Source: Clostridia bacterium
Lineage (GTDB): Bacteria; Bacillota; Clostridia; Christensenellales; UBA1242
Assembly (NCBI GenBank): GCA_017478185.1
Contig: JAFVEA010000002.1
Location: 1 to 57,543 of the forward strand
Direction of reading: 5' to 3'
Length of the DNA stretch: 57,543 nt
The notes under the pieces are model-generated. The model saw nothing but the letters and a program-made list of their open reading frames with translations. It was not told where the DNA came from and ran no database searches. Positions within the stretch are counted from its first letter, which is position 1. Each line of letters opens with the position of its first letter. The translations under genes were made by a program, and so were the position numbers. Positions 9,042 through 18,629 of the stretch are shown in pieces.

Positions 9042-10340
9042 ATGAAAACTAGATTTTATAATGCTTATATTATAACTTGTGATGATGATTTTACAATTTA
9101 TCCAAATGGTGAAGTTTGGGTTGAAGATGACAAAATTGTGTATGTTGGAGAAAAAAAAGAAGGTTTTATGGCAGACAAAAAAATAAATTGTTTTGGTGAT
9201 ATTATTATGCCAGGTTTTGTTAATTCACACACTCATCTTCCTATGCAACTTTTTAGGGGACTTGCTGAAAAAACATCATTTAACAATTGGTGGTATGACC
9301 AAATAAGGCCGCTTGAAGAACACTTAAAACCAGAAGATTCTTTTTGGGCAACAATGCTTTCTATTGCTGAACTTGTTAGGGGTGGAACAACTTGTGTTTT
9401 AAACAATTATTTTCATCAAAAAGCACCACTTTATGCTTTTGAGGTTGCAAATATGAGAGGGGCTATTCATATTGATGTTAGATATAAATTAAACAAAGAG
9501 GCAAGAAGACACGACTGGGAAAACAGGTTTGCCGAACTTGACAAAAAAAATCCACTTATAACTTTTTTTGTGTCTAGCCACAGCATAATTTCACTTGATG
9601 AAACAGGTTTGATAGACTGCACCTATTTAGCAAAAAAATATGATTTGCCACAAACAATTCACTTATGTGAAACACTTGATGAAGTTGGAAAATGCGAAAA
9701 AGAAACAGGCAAAACACCAGTTAAATATCTTGAAGAGCTTGGATTTTTTGATTATAAAGCCACAATAGCGCATGGAATTCATGTTGACAAAGAAGATATG
9801 GATATATTTAAAAAACATGATGTTAATGTTAGCATAAATATGTCTTCAAACTTAAAGCTTGCCAGTGGAATTGCGCCAATTTATTCATATATGCAAAAAG
9901 GAATCAGTCTAAGCTTAGGAACAGATAGTGTTGCCAGCAACAACAGGCTTGATATGTTTAAAGAAATGTTTTTAGCATCAACTTCTCAAAAAGTTTTGTT
10001 AATGGACGCCAAAGTTGTTGAACCAAAAGATGTTATTTTGATGGCAACAAGAGGTGGGGCAAAAGCGTTGTATCTAGATGATAAAATTGGTCAACTAAAA
10101 AAAGGATACCAAGCGGATATTATACGAATTTCAATTTCAGACCCTCATTGGCACCCACACACCGATTTAATATCGCACCTTGTTTATTCAGCAATGTATT
10201 CAGATGTTGTTATGACAATGGTTGCAGGAAAAGTTTTGTATGAGAATGGAACATATTATATAGGAAGACCAATAGAAAAAATTTATGATGAATGTGACAA
10301 AGCAATAAAAGAGATACTGAAAAAAGCAAACAAGAAATAA
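9042..10340 (+). CDS. Amidohydrolase, 5-methylthioadenosine/S-adenosylhomocysteine deaminase type
   Basis: A cytosolic metal-dependent deaminase of the MtaD/SAH-deaminase group, which hydrolytically removes the 6-amino group of adenosine-containing thioethers. The 432 residues show the metal motif HTHLPM after GFVNSH, a helical HLCETLDE segment, HGIHVDKED, the family string SSNLKLASGIAP, and the metal Asp in LGTDSVASNNRLDMF. The start is ATG 9042 because GGAGG at 9032-9036 is ideally spaced; a TTG 12 bases earlier overlaps that site and is unlikely. clpC follows after 24 bases, probably in the same transcript. The precise nucleoside substrate cannot be fixed from sequence. Confidence 0.85.
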   Translation: MKTRFYNAYIITCDDDFTIYPNGEVWVEDDKIVYVGEKKEGFMADKKINCFGDIIMPGFVNSHTHLPMQLFRGLAEKTSFNNWWYDQIRPLEEHLKPEDSFWATMLSIAELVRGGTTCVLNNYFHQKAPLYAFEVANMRGAIHIDVRYKLNKEARRHDWENRFAELDKKNPLITFFVSSHSIISLDETGLIDCTYLAKKYDLPQTIHLCETLDEVGKCEKETGKTPVKYLEELGFFDYKATIAHGIHVDKEDMDIFKKHDVNVSINMSSNLKLASGIAPIYSYMQKGISLSLGTDSVASNNRLDMFKEMFLASTSQKVLLMDAKVVEPKDVILMATRGGAKALYLDDKIGQLKKGYQADIIRISISDPHWHPHTDLISHLVYSAMYSDVVMTMVAGKVLYENGTYYIGRPIEKIYDECDKAIKEILKKANKK

Positions 10341-10364
10341 TAATTTTTAGTATGGGGGATTTGT

Positions 10365-12833
10365 ATGTATCAAAACAATGGATTTACACAAATGGTTCAG
10401 TATGCTTTGCAAAATGCGGGTGAGCTTGCAACACAAAGCGGACAAAACTTGCTTGGAACAGAACACTTGTTGTTTGGAATAATTTCGATGGACGAATGTT
10501 TGTCTAGCAAATTATTAGAAAAATATGGTGTTAATCAACATACTTTTTTGCAAATTTTTGATGAAAAATTTAAAAAAACTCAAAGTTTAAATGCAAAACA
10601 AATAGAGCTATCGCCACGAGTTAAAGAAGTTTTAAAAAACGCCAAAGGCATAGCAAACACTTTGGGGCACGATTTTATTGGAACCGAACACGTAACCTAC
10701 GCTCTTTTATCTAGTTCGGAAAACACAGCAATTTCAATTTTAAGCGATGGATTTAAAATTAATATTGTAAGTTTAAGAGATGATTTGTTGCAAGTTTTAA
10801 AAGATGGTGCACAAGCAACCATTCCAGAAGATGATGTTGTGATAAACTTAGAGCGAGATGAGAGGCTAAACAGCGCTCTTCCCAAAAAATTGCTAGCTTT
10901 AGGAGTGGATTTAACGCAAAAAGCAAGAGAACACAAAATTGACCCAATAATTGGCAGAGAAGAAGAGATTGAAAGAGTTATTGAAATTTTGTGCCGAAAA
11001 ACAAAAAACAATCCAGTGTTAATTGGAGAAGCTGGAGTTGGAAAAAGCGCTGTTGTTGAAGGACTTGCCCACGCTATTGTGGCAGGAAAAGTTCCAGAAT
11101 TTTTGCGTGATAAAATTATTTTTTCACTAGATATTGGTTCACTTATGGCTGGAACAAAATATCGTGGAAGTATGGAAGAAAAACTTAAAGATACAATAGA
11201 AACAATCATAAAATGCAAAAATATTATTGTTTTTATTGATGAACTTCACACACTTGCTCAAGCAGGTGCAGAAAAAGGGGAAGTTAACCCTTCAGATATG
11301 TTAAAGCCATATTTGGCAAGAGGCGAACTTCAAACAGTTGGTGCAACCACCACTGATGAATACAGAAAATTTATCGAAAAAGACAAAGCGTTGGAGCGAA
11401 GATTTCAACCAGTTGTTGTTAACCCTCCAACAGTTGCTCAAACAATAGAAATATTAAAAGGCATAAGAGATTCTTATGAGGCTTTTCACAAAGTTAAAAT
11501 AACTGATGAAGCAATAGAAGCTGCGGCAACTTTAAGTGACCGTTATATTATGGACAGAAGTTTGCCCGACAAAGCAATAGACCTTGTTGATGAAGCAGCC
11601 TCTAGGGCAAAAGTTAAAGGTATGACAATGCCAACTCCGCTGAAAGACAAGCAAGAAGAATTAGAAATATTAGAGCAAAGCAAAAAAGAAGCAATAATTG
11701 CTCAAAATTTTGAAAAAGCAGCATCAATTAGAGATAAGATAAACACAATAAGCCTAGAGATAGAAAAAATTAAGAAAAAGTTTGAAGAAGACAAGAAAAA
11801 TAATTCTGTTTCTATAGGTTTTGACGATATAGCAAATGTTGTTAGCAGTTGGACAAGAATTCCAGTTTCAAAGTTAACAACCAGTGAAAAACAAAAGCTT
11901 TTAAATTTAGAAAATATTTTGCACAAAAGAGTTGTTGGGCAGGATGAGGCAGTTGTTGCGGTTTCAAAGGCAATAAGAAGAGCAAGAGCTGGACTAAAAG
12001 ACCCTAATAGGCCTATAGGAACATTTTTGTTTATAGGGCCAACTGGAGTTGGAAAAACAGAGCTTTCAAAAGCTCTGGCTGAAGCCCTTTTTGATGACGA
12101 AAATCACATCATAAGGCTTGATATGAGTGAATATATGGAAGCACATTCAGTCAGCAAAATAATTGGTTCTCCTCCAGGGTATGTTGGGCACGAAGATGCA
12201 GGTCAACTAACAGAGCAAGTTAGAAGAAAGCCATATTCCGTTGTTTTGTTTGATGAAATTGAAAAAGCTCATCCAGACATATTTAACATTTTGTTGCAAA
12301 TTTTGGATGACGGAAGATTAACAGACAGCCACGGAAGAGTTGTTAATTTTAAAAACACAATAATTATTATGACAAGCAATGTTGGAGTGAATGAAAATGC
12401 CTATAAGCAAAACAGATATTTATATCAAAAAGTTCAAGACTTAGAGCAAAAGAAAAAGCTTGATGAAGAGGCTTATAACATTTTGCTCTCTGAGATAAAA
12501 CTTAAATTTAGACCAGAATTTTTAAACCGAATAGACAGCATTGTTGTGTTTAAAACATTAAGCAAAATTGAACTTGCTATGGTTGCAAAATATTTGATAA
12601 CAAAACTTTCAAACAAACTAACAGACCAAAACATAAAATTAAGATTAACAGAAAATGCTTTAAAATATTTGGTTGAACAAGGTTATAATTCAGAATGGGG
12701 AGCAAGACCACTTAGAAGAGTTATTGAACAAGAAATAGAAGATAAATTGGCCGATGAAATTTTGGTAGGGAATATTTTAAATGGCTCAAAAGTTGTGGTT
12801 GATGTTGTTGATGGAAAATTAATTTTTAAATAG
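10365..12833 (+). CDS. clpC: ATP-dependent Clp protease ATP-binding subunit ClpC
   Basis: ClpC is the Hsp100 unfoldase that feeds substrates to ClpP. The 822 residues hold two Clp-N repeats (about 1-145), a first AAA+ module with GEAGVGKSAV (221-230), a UVR-containing middle region (about 430-470) that marks ClpC rather than ClpA or ClpB, and a second AAA+ module with GPTGVGKTE, ending in the D2-small domain. GGGGGA precedes the ATG. In Bacillus clpC sits with ctsR-mcsA-mcsB; those genes are absent here and I see no CtsR direct repeat in front. It is probably co-transcribed with the deaminase gene. Confidence 0.95.
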   Translation: MYQNNGFTQMVQYALQNAGELATQSGQNLLGTEHLLFGIISMDECLSSKLLEKYGVNQHTFLQIFDEKFKKTQSLNAKQIELSPRVKEVLKNAKGIANTLGHDFIGTEHVTYALLSSSENTAISILSDGFKINIVSLRDDLLQVLKDGAQATIPEDDVVINLERDERLNSALPKKLLALGVDLTQKAREHKIDPIIGREEEIERVIEILCRKTKNNPVLIGEAGVGKSAVVEGLAHAIVAGKVPEFLRDKIIFSLDIGSLMAGTKYRGSMEEKLKDTIETIIKCKNIIVFIDELHTLAQAGAEKGEVNPSDMLKPYLARGELQTVGATTTDEYRKFIEKDKALERRFQPVVVNPPTVAQTIEILKGIRDSYEAFHKVKITDEAIEAAATLSDRYIMDRSLPDKAIDLVDEAASRAKVKGMTMPTPLKDKQEELEILEQSKKEAIIAQNFEKAASIRDKINTISLEIEKIKKKFEEDKKNNSVSIGFDDIANVVSSWTRIPVSKLTTSEKQKLLNLENILHKRVVGQDEAVVAVSKAIRRARAGLKDPNRPIGTFLFIGPTGVGKTELSKALAEALFDDENHIIRLDMSEYMEAHSVSKIIGSPPGYVGHEDAGQLTEQVRRKPYSVVLFDEIEKAHPDIFNILLQILDDGRLTDSHGRVVNFKNTIIIMTSNVGVNENAYKQNRYLYQKVQDLEQKKKLDEEAYNILLSEIKLKFRPEFLNRIDSIVVFKTLSKIELAMVAKYLITKLSNKLTDQNIKLRLTENALKYLVEQGYNSEWGARPLRRVIEQEIEDKLADEILVGNILNGSKVVVDVVDGKLIFK

Positions 12834-12841
12834 CTATTTGT

Positions 12842-12870
12842 TTGACAAAATTTTATATTTTGTTTAAAAT
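12842..12870 (+). promoter_or_regulatory. hpf promoter
   Basis: TTGACA at 12842-12847 and TAAAAT at 12865-12870, spacer 17. It lies just after the clpC stop, giving the hibernation factor its own start. Confidence 0.8.
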
Positions 12871-12889
12871 AAAATAGGGAGGTGTTAGA

Positions 12890-13432
12890 ATGAAAATACA
12901 AATTTCTTCAAAAAATTATGTTGTTAGCAGCAAATTAAAAGACATTTTAACAAAAAAGATAGAAAAATTAGACCGTTATTTTAGTGATAACGCAGAAGCA
13001 AAAGTATATTGCAAAAAAGAAAATGATTTATCAAAACTTGAACTAACTATAAAAGACAAAGGATTGATGTTTAGAAGTGAAGTTACAAGTGACAATATGT
13101 TTCAAAATATAGATTTGGCACTTCCAAAAATTGAAAAACAAATTATAAAATATAGCTCAAAACTAAAAGACAAAATAAAGAAAGAAGCCCTAAAAGATAA
13201 AGATTGGCTATATTTTGAAGAAGATGACAGTGAGTTTATTCCTCAAACAAAAAATGCAGTTAGCAAACACAAAAGTTTTGATATAGTTCCACTTTCAGTT
13301 GAAGATGCACAAATGTATTTGGAAAACAGTGACCACAGTTTTTATGTGTATTTAAATGAACAAACAGGCAAAGTTAACATAATTTATAAAAGAACTTTTG
13401 GTGGATATGGAATTATTGAGCCAAAGTATTAA
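12890..13432 (+). CDS. hpf: Ribosome hibernation-promoting factor, long form
   Basis: Long HPF dimerises 70S ribosomes into inactive 100S particles in slow growth. The 180 residues comprise the N-terminal ribosome-binding domain (MKIQISSKNYVVSSKLKDIL..., about 1-100), a charged linker, and the C-terminal dimerisation domain (KPLSVEDA-like segment IVPLSVEDAQMYLE near 138-152, ending in a conserved GGYGIIEP). The length is typical of the long form of Bacillota. AGGGAGG precedes the ATG. It has its own promoter and a strong terminator. Confidence 0.93.
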   Translation: MKIQISSKNYVVSSKLKDILTKKIEKLDRYFSDNAEAKVYCKKENDLSKLELTIKDKGLMFRSEVTSDNMFQNIDLALPKIEKQIIKYSSKLKDKIKKEALKDKDWLYFEEDDSEFIPQTKNAVSKHKSFDIVPLSVEDAQMYLENSDHSFYVYLNEQTGKVNIIYKRTFGGYGIIEPKY

Positions 13433-13484
13433 AATAGTGCCATAAGGTTCATAAAATTGTGCACTATATGTGTGATTTTATATA

Positions 13485-13515
13485 AAAAAGATATAGATTT
13501 TTCTATATCTTTTTT
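13485..13515. terminator. Bidirectional terminator between hpf and the small membrane protein gene
   Basis: AAAAAGATATAGA/TCTATATCTTTTTT with a TTTT loop. The stem is flanked by A and T runs, so it serves the convergent genes on both sides; it touches the stop codon of the minus-strand gene. Confidence 0.85.
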
Positions 13516-13738
13516 AATAATTTAAATATTTTGCTTCAGCTGTTTCAGTTTTTGTTATTTCTTTAACTTCATTTTGTTTTTGACCTTCTAAATATGCTTT
13601 GTTTTTTTCTGTTTTTTTATCAAAAATGCCAAATTGAGCAATCAAAAACAAAACAATAACACTTAAAAAAACAAAATATGCCAAATATCCAACAATTTTA
13701 ACTTTAATATCTTTTGCTATTTTTGCTTTATTTTTCAT
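13514..13738 (-). CDS. Small single-pass membrane protein, unknown
   Basis: A 74-residue protein I do not recognise. A basic N-terminus (MKNKAKIAKDIKVK) precedes one hydrophobic segment (about 16-38), then a charged, lysine- and glutamate-rich tail, suggesting an N-in, single-pass membrane anchor. A start four codons upstream (TTG) is possible, but GGGTGAT just before ATG 13738 favours the ATG. It lies 41 bases downstream of walJ on the same strand and probably shares its transcript. Confidence 0.6.
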   Translation of the reverse strand: MKNKAKIAKDIKVKIVGYLAYFVFLSVIVLFLIAQFGIFDKKTEKNKAYLEGQKQNEVKEITKTETAEAKYLNY

Positions 13739-13779
13739 TTTATCACCCAAAATATTGTGTGTAAAATTTAAAATAATAT

Positions 13780-14574
13780 TTATTTTATTTTAAAAATATT
13801 GCTAACATTGTTTTGAGTTGCAACTCCAACATACATATTAAAATCTTCTGCTTTTATGTTGTTTTTTATAAGTTTTTTGTTGATTTCATTTATTGCAAGT
13901 TCTTTTGAATTGTTTTGCTCACTTAGGTGAGCAAGCATAATTCCTCTTGTTTTGTGGCCAATCAAATTTAATATTGTGTTTGAGCATTCATCATTGCTAA
14001 TGTGGCCATATTTTGAAAGTATTCTTTGTTTCAGGCTATAAGAATAGTTTGGATTATTTTTTAAAGTTTGTATGTCGTGATTAGATTCCAAAACAATGAA
14101 ATCACTTGTTTTAAGCCTCTTTTCAATTTCTGGGGTCATATGCCCAAGGTCAGTTGCAATAGTAAACTTTTTGCCATTTTCCATAACAGAAAAACCAACA
14201 CAATGGCTAGAGTCGTGATCTAAATCAAAAGGGCTTATTGTTAAATCTTTTATGTTAAAATCATTCGAGCAAAATTCAACTTGCTGAGAAAGTGGAATTA
14301 AACTGCATTTTTCTTCAATCATAGAAAAGCTATCACGGTGTCCATAAACTTTGCATTTATAAAAGTTTGAAAATCGTTCAAGTCCTTTGATGTGGTCACT
14401 GTGCTCGTGCGTTACCAAAATTGCATCTATATCAGCTGGGCTCACTTTTATTAAACTAAGCCTATTTTCAATTTCTTTTTTAGATAGGCCAGCATCAATC
14501 AAAATTTTTGAATTTTCTGATTCAATATAGGTGCAATTACCTTTACTTCCGCTGGCTAAAATACATATACGCAT
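13780..14574 (-). CDS. walJ: WalJ/YycJ-type metallo-beta-lactamase fold hydrolase
   Basis: A 264-residue member of the YycJ (WalJ) group, metal-dependent phosphodiesterase/exonuclease-like proteins. The zinc motif THEHSDH is at 55-61; the opening CILASGSKGNC is typical of the group; later metal ligands appear in DHDSSH, TDLGH and the LAHLS segment. In Bacillus it belongs to the walRK operon; here the kinase and regulator are absent. The start has an AAAGGAG site and a good promoter. It is divergent from spoIIE. Confidence 0.88.
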   Translation of the reverse strand: MRICILASGSKGNCTYIESENSKILIDAGLSKKEIENRLSLIKVSPADIDAILVTHEHSDHIKGLERFSNFYKCKVYGHRDSFSMIEEKCSLIPLSQQVEFCSNDFNIKDLTISPFDLDHDSSHCVGFSVMENGKKFTIATDLGHMTPEIEKRLKTSDFIVLESNHDIQTLKNNPNYSYSLKQRILSKYGHISNDECSNTILNLIGHKTRGIMLAHLSEQNNSKELAINEINKKLIKNNIKAEDFNMYVGVATQNNVSNIFKIK

Positions 14575-14591
14575 ATTTTTCTCCTTTGCTT

Positions 14592-14620
14592 ATTGTATCA
14601 AAAAGCATAAAAAAAATCAA
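14592..14620 (-). promoter_or_regulatory. walJ promoter
   Basis: On the minus strand TTGATT (complement of 14615-14620) and TACAAT (complement of 14592-14597) are separated by 17 bases, upstream of the AAAGGAG site. Confidence 0.75.
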
Positions 14621-14672
14621 TAGAATTTAAAATCTTCATTTTTTAACAAAAAAACATTATTTAATGAAATTT

Positions 14673-14706
14673 TTTACATTTTATTTAAATTTTTTTGTTC
14701 TATAAT
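14673..14706 (+). promoter_or_regulatory. Possible spoIIE promoter with a long spacer
   Basis: TATAAT at 14701-14706 has no -35 at the normal distance, but TTTACA lies at 14673-14678, a 22-base spacer. Bacillus spoIIE and spoIIG promoters are known for 21-22-base spacers and need Spo0A. No clear TGTCGAA-type 0A box is visible, so the link to Spo0A is inference. Confidence 0.4.
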
Positions 14707-14722
14707 CACTATGGAGGAGAAT

Positions 14723-17002
14723 ATGGCATTAAAAAAAGATTTTTGTTATGGTTTTTTAAAATATTTTTTATTTTTTTTACTTTTTGTTGTTTTGCAATTT
14801 GCTGAGATAAAAGGGGTGCATCCATTTGCTTATGGAATGATTTTTGCTCTTGTTTGGTGCAATCAAAAAATTTATTTTTTAGTTCCGTTATACATATTAT
14901 CTGGGCTTTGTTATGACCTTAGCTTATTTAACTTTTTAAATCTTTTTTGCACTTGTTTTGTTTTTGTGTTCTTTTATTTTTTGCATTATAAACTAAAAAA
15001 GCCTTTAAATAGTATTTTTATAGGATTATATGCTTTATTATCTCAATCACCATATTTGCTTTTAAATTCTTATGATAGCGTAAGTTTTGTAAATTCAATA
15101 ATAAGCGTTTTGATTGGGCTTGTTTGCTTGTTTGCTTATTTATATTTTATGCAAAGCCTTTTAATTAAAGGGGTTAGGAGGAATTATACACTTGATGAAA
15201 TGATTTGTGCTGGAGTTTTTTTGATTGCCATTGGTTGTGGAGCTTCTAGCATTCCAGACTATAATCAAATTTTTAGCAAAACAATATTTTTGTTTTTATG
15301 CATAGTTTTAGTAACTGTTTTTGAAAGTTCTGGCATCATATTTTCGGTTCTTTTAGGGCTAGGGGATTTGATATCTTCTCAAAATTTTGATATGTTTGTA
15401 ACAATAACTTTAATAAGTCTTGTTTTAAGTTTAACAAAAAATTCTAAAAAAATATTTCAAGTTTTATCATTAATCTTAGTTGATGCTTTTGTTAATTTAT
15501 ATTTGTTTAATGACTATAATTTCCTAAAATTTTTGCCTATTTTGTTAAGTTTGTTTGTCTTTTTGCTTATTCCCACAAAATGGTTTAAAAAATTGCAACA
15601 AAGTCTTATTTCAGAAAAAGAAGAATATAGTTTAAGAAATTTTATAAACAAAAGTAGGCAGATAGTTTCCGAAAAACTTTTAAAAGTTGATGAAATTTTT
15701 AAGGAAATGCAAAATATTTATTTAAAAATGACAAAAAAATCATTAAATGTTGATGATGCAATAAAACTTTTAACAAATGAGGTTAAAAAAAGTTGTTGCC
15801 AAAATTGTCCACAAAAAAGTGATTGCCTTAGTTTTAATATGATAAACAACAATGATATTGAAAATTTGATTGGCCTTGCAATATCAAGAGGGAAAATAAG
15901 CTTTTTTGATGTTTCTTCAACTCTTTTAAAAAATTGTGAAAAAATAAATGTTTTGGTAAATAGCATTAACAATTTAACAAAAGAATATAACCAGTATGCA
16001 ATAGTGTCAAATGGAATGAACAATTCAAGGCTTTTGATTGCTGAACAGCTGTCTGGAGTTAGGCAAATTTTGTATAGCGTTGGTGACGAAATAAAAAAGA
16101 CAGTAACATTTGATTTGGGATTAGAAAAAAAGATAATAGAGTTGCTTTTATATGAACAAATATTATGTAGTGAAGCAGTGGTTTATTTAAAAGAACAAAA
16201 AATTGATAGCATTTCTTTAATTGTAAAAAATGGTGATGCAGATGCTAAAAAAATAGCAAAATTAGTTTCAAAATTAACAAAAATGAGATTGGATGTGAAT
16301 TTGTGCACGCCTTCACAAAAAGCTGGATTTATGTTGATTGTTTTAAAAGAGGCTTATTTTTATGACGTTGTTTTTGGAAGTAGTTTTGCCATAAAAAATG
16401 GAAGCATAAAAAGTGGTGACACTTTTTCTGTGAAAAGAATAGGAAAAGAAAAAGTTTTTATGTCTGTTTGTGACGGAATGGGGAGTGGGCCTGATGCTCA
16501 TAATGTTTCAGAATTATCATTAAATTTAATTGAAAAGTTTTATCTTGCTGGATTTGAAACAAATTTAATAATATCAAATGTTAACAAGCTTCTATCTCTA
16601 AAAGATGAAGAGAATTTTTCTGCAATAGACATTTGTGTTTTTGATTTAAAAGAGGGGTCTTGTGAGATTACAAAGCTTGGGGCAACAGTTGGATTTATAA
16701 AGAAAAAAGACACCACAATTTTGGTTAAAGCTTCATCTCTTCCGCTTGGCATATTAGAATCAGTTAACCCAGCTTTTGATTATTATGCCTTAAATGATAA
16801 TGATATGGTCATACTTTTGTCTGACGGCGTTGTTGATGTTTTTGATGATGTTAAAAAGCTTCAGGATTTTATTAACAACACAAAAACAGAAAACCCTCAA
16901 ATTTTGGCAGATAAAATTTTGGCAGAAAGTTTAAAGATAAGCAAAAATTATGCGAATGATGATATGACCGTTTTGGTTGGAAAAATATGGCAAAAAGTAT
17001 AA
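14723..17002 (+). CDS. spoIIE: Stage II sporulation protein E, membrane PP2C phosphatase
   Basis: SpoIIE dephosphorylates SpoIIAA in the forespore, so starting sigma-F release. Its partners are encoded at 38458-39946. The 759 residues have about ten hydrophobic segments in the first 300, a central regulatory region with a cysteine cluster (KSCCQNCPQKSDC), and a C-terminal PP2C domain with the metal-binding VCDGMGSG and LLSDGVVD motifs. The true start is ATG 14723: the GGAGGAG at 14713-14719 lies inside the four-codon extension from ATG 14711. It is slightly shorter than the Bacillus protein (827). tilS follows, the usual neighbour order. Confidence 0.93.
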   Translation: MALKKDFCYGFLKYFLFFLLFVVLQFAEIKGVHPFAYGMIFALVWCNQKIYFLVPLYILSGLCYDLSLFNFLNLFCTCFVFVFFYFLHYKLKKPLNSIFIGLYALLSQSPYLLLNSYDSVSFVNSIISVLIGLVCLFAYLYFMQSLLIKGVRRNYTLDEMICAGVFLIAIGCGASSIPDYNQIFSKTIFLFLCIVLVTVFESSGIIFSVLLGLGDLISSQNFDMFVTITLISLVLSLTKNSKKIFQVLSLILVDAFVNLYLFNDYNFLKFLPILLSLFVFLLIPTKWFKKLQQSLISEKEEYSLRNFINKSRQIVSEKLLKVDEIFKEMQNIYLKMTKKSLNVDDAIKLLTNEVKKSCCQNCPQKSDCLSFNMINNNDIENLIGLAISRGKISFFDVSSTLLKNCEKINVLVNSINNLTKEYNQYAIVSNGMNNSRLLIAEQLSGVRQILYSVGDEIKKTVTFDLGLEKKIIELLLYEQILCSEAVVYLKEQKIDSISLIVKNGDADAKKIAKLVSKLTKMRLDVNLCTPSQKAGFMLIVLKEAYFYDVVFGSSFAIKNGSIKSGDTFSVKRIGKEKVFMSVCDGMGSGPDAHNVSELSLNLIEKFYLAGFETNLIISNVNKLLSLKDEENFSAIDICVFDLKEGSCEITKLGATVGFIKKKDTTILVKASSLPLGILESVNPAFDYYALNDNDMVILLSDGVVDVFDDVKKLQDFINNTKTENPQILADKILAESLKISKNYANDDMTVLVGKIWQKV

Positions 17003-17107
17003 GTGCAAAAAATTGATAAATATTTTTGTTTTTGTGTGATTTTTTTATTAAATTTTTAACATTTTATGAATTTTTATGCAAATTGAAAACATTTTTTAAA
17101 TTCCCTA

Positions 17108-17136
17108 TTGAAAAATAACCTTTTTTGTTGTATAAT
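17108..17136 (+). promoter_or_regulatory. tilS promoter
   Basis: TTGAAA at 17108-17113 and TATAAT at 17131-17136, spacer 17, followed by a TTGGAG ribosome site. Confidence 0.8.
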
Positions 17137-17165
17137 TAAAAAAGAAACAATAGGTTGGAGAAAAA

Positions 17166-18512
17166 ATGGAAAAAGTGATAAATTTAATAAAAGAACAAAA
17201 AATGTTTTCAGCAGGAAATGTTGTTGGTATTGCTGTGAGTGGTGGGTCAGACTCAATGGCATTACTTCATTTTTTGTTTAACAACAGAGAGGTTTTTGAT
17301 ATTGAAGTTGTTGCAATTCATATTAACCACAACACTAGGGAAAATGATAAAAGAGATTTATATTTTGTTGAAGATTATTGCAAACAAAATGGAATAAGAT
17401 TTTATAAGTTTAGTGTTGAAGCGTTAAGGCTTATGAAACAAAAAGGTTATTCAATGGAACAAGCTTGCAGAGAAGCAAGATATAATGTTTTTGAAAACTT
17501 AAAAGAAAAAGGTTTGGTTGACAAAATTGCAATTGCTCATCACCAAAATGACCAAGCAGAAACTGTTTTGTTGCATCTTTTAAGAGGGTCGGGGCTAAAT
17601 GGTGCATCTGGAATGCAATATGTTAGAGATGATTTTTATGTTAGACCATTTTTAAGCACAAAAAAAGAAGAGCTGCTAGCTTATGTTTATGAAAACGAAA
17701 TTCCATTTGTTGAAGATGAAACAAATCAAGACACAAAAATTTCAAGAAATTTGTTGCGTAACAAAATTCTGCCAGAGCTTAGAAGAGTTTGGCCAAATGT
17801 TGATGAAAACTTATGCAATTTTGCTGAGATTTGCAAAGAAGATGACGAAACCATTCGTTCTCTTATGAATTTTGATGCGGTTTTGTTTGAAAAAGGTGTT
17901 GTTAAAATTCCTTTGTCATATTTTTCATATAAAACAAGCTTTATAAACAGATTAATTCTTGACTCTTTTGAAAAACTTGGAATAACTTCTGGCATTCAAA
18001 AAAATCATATAGATATGATAACAAGTTTTGCAAAAACTGCTGAAAATGGTGCAAAGTTAACAATGCCACAAAATGTTATAGTTCACAAAGAATATGAGTA
18101 TATAACGCTTGCCATAAAAAAATTAAAACAACAAGTGACAACAGAGTGGCCATTTAAAAAAGGCACAACAAACATAGAAGACTATGGCTCAATTCAAATT
18201 AAAAAAGCTGAACAAAAAAAGCCGGTTGTTGGATGCCTTTTGATTGATGCCGACAAAGTTCCACAAAATGCAAAATGGCGTTTTAAAAAAGACGGTGATT
18301 TTATTGAAAAGTTTGGCGGTGGAATTATAAAGGTTAAAAAATATTTGTCTGACAAAAAAATTCCATTAAGAGTTAGAAGTTTTTTGCCTATGCTTTGTGT
18401 GGGTTCTGAAGTTTTGGCCATAGCAAGTGTTGATATTTCTGAAGCATTAAAAGTTGATGAAAACACAAAAAATGCTTATCTTATAAGTTTTAATAATAAA
18501 AATTGGGTGTAA
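17166..18512 (+). CDS. tilS: tRNA(Ile)-lysidine synthase
   Basis: TilS converts C34 of tRNA-Ile(CAU) to lysidine so that it reads AUA. The 448 residues show the PP-loop SGGSDS (25-30), the HINHNTRE segment, and the family segment AIAHHQNDQAETVLLHLLRGSG. These are followed by the insertion and C-terminal TilS domains (FKKDGDFIEKFGGG... near 377). GGAG precedes the ATG. Essential gene and full length; conserved next to spoIIE in Bacillota. Confidence 0.96.
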   Translation: MEKVINLIKEQKMFSAGNVVGIAVSGGSDSMALLHFLFNNREVFDIEVVAIHINHNTRENDKRDLYFVEDYCKQNGIRFYKFSVEALRLMKQKGYSMEQACREARYNVFENLKEKGLVDKIAIAHHQNDQAETVLLHLLRGSGLNGASGMQYVRDDFYVRPFLSTKKEELLAYVYENEIPFVEDETNQDTKISRNLLRNKILPELRRVWPNVDENLCNFAEICKEDDETIRSLMNFDAVLFEKGVVKIPLSYFSYKTSFINRLILDSFEKLGITSGIQKNHIDMITSFAKTAENGAKLTMPQNVIVHKEYEYITLAIKKLKQQVTTEWPFKKGTTNIEDYGSIQIKKAEQKKPVVGCLLIDADKVPQNAKWRFKKDGDFIEKFGGGIIKVKKYLSDKKIPLRVRSFLPMLCVGSEVLAIASVDISEALKVDENTKNAYLISFNNKNWV

Positions 18513-18525
18513 CTCCCAATTTTTA
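18499..18525 (+). terminator. tilS terminator overlapping its stop codon
   Basis: AAATTGGG and CCCAATTT pair around the TGTAACT that contains the tilS TAA stop, followed by a T-run. Confidence 0.75.
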
Positions 18526-18535
18526 ATTTATTTCT

Positions 18536-18564
18536 TTGACAAAAAAAAGTTACTATGTTAAACT
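18536..18564 (+). promoter_or_regulatory. Promoter of the flippase-like gene and trpS
   Basis: TTGACA at 18536-18541 and TAAACT at 18559-18564 with a 17-base spacer. Confidence 0.65.
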
Positions 18565-18629
18565 GAAATAGAATATTATTATATAAAAAATAATAAAGTG
18601 TTATTATATTAAAAAAATGGAGCTAGTTT

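Noticed and set aside
10341..10364. CtsR operator before clpC
   Set aside because: The gap is only 24 bases and contains no GGTCAAA-type heptamer repeats.
10697..11218. A 173-residue minus-strand frame inside clpC
   Set aside because: It lies wholly opposite clpC, has serine/leucine-rich low-complexity composition typical of antisense frames and no ribosome site.
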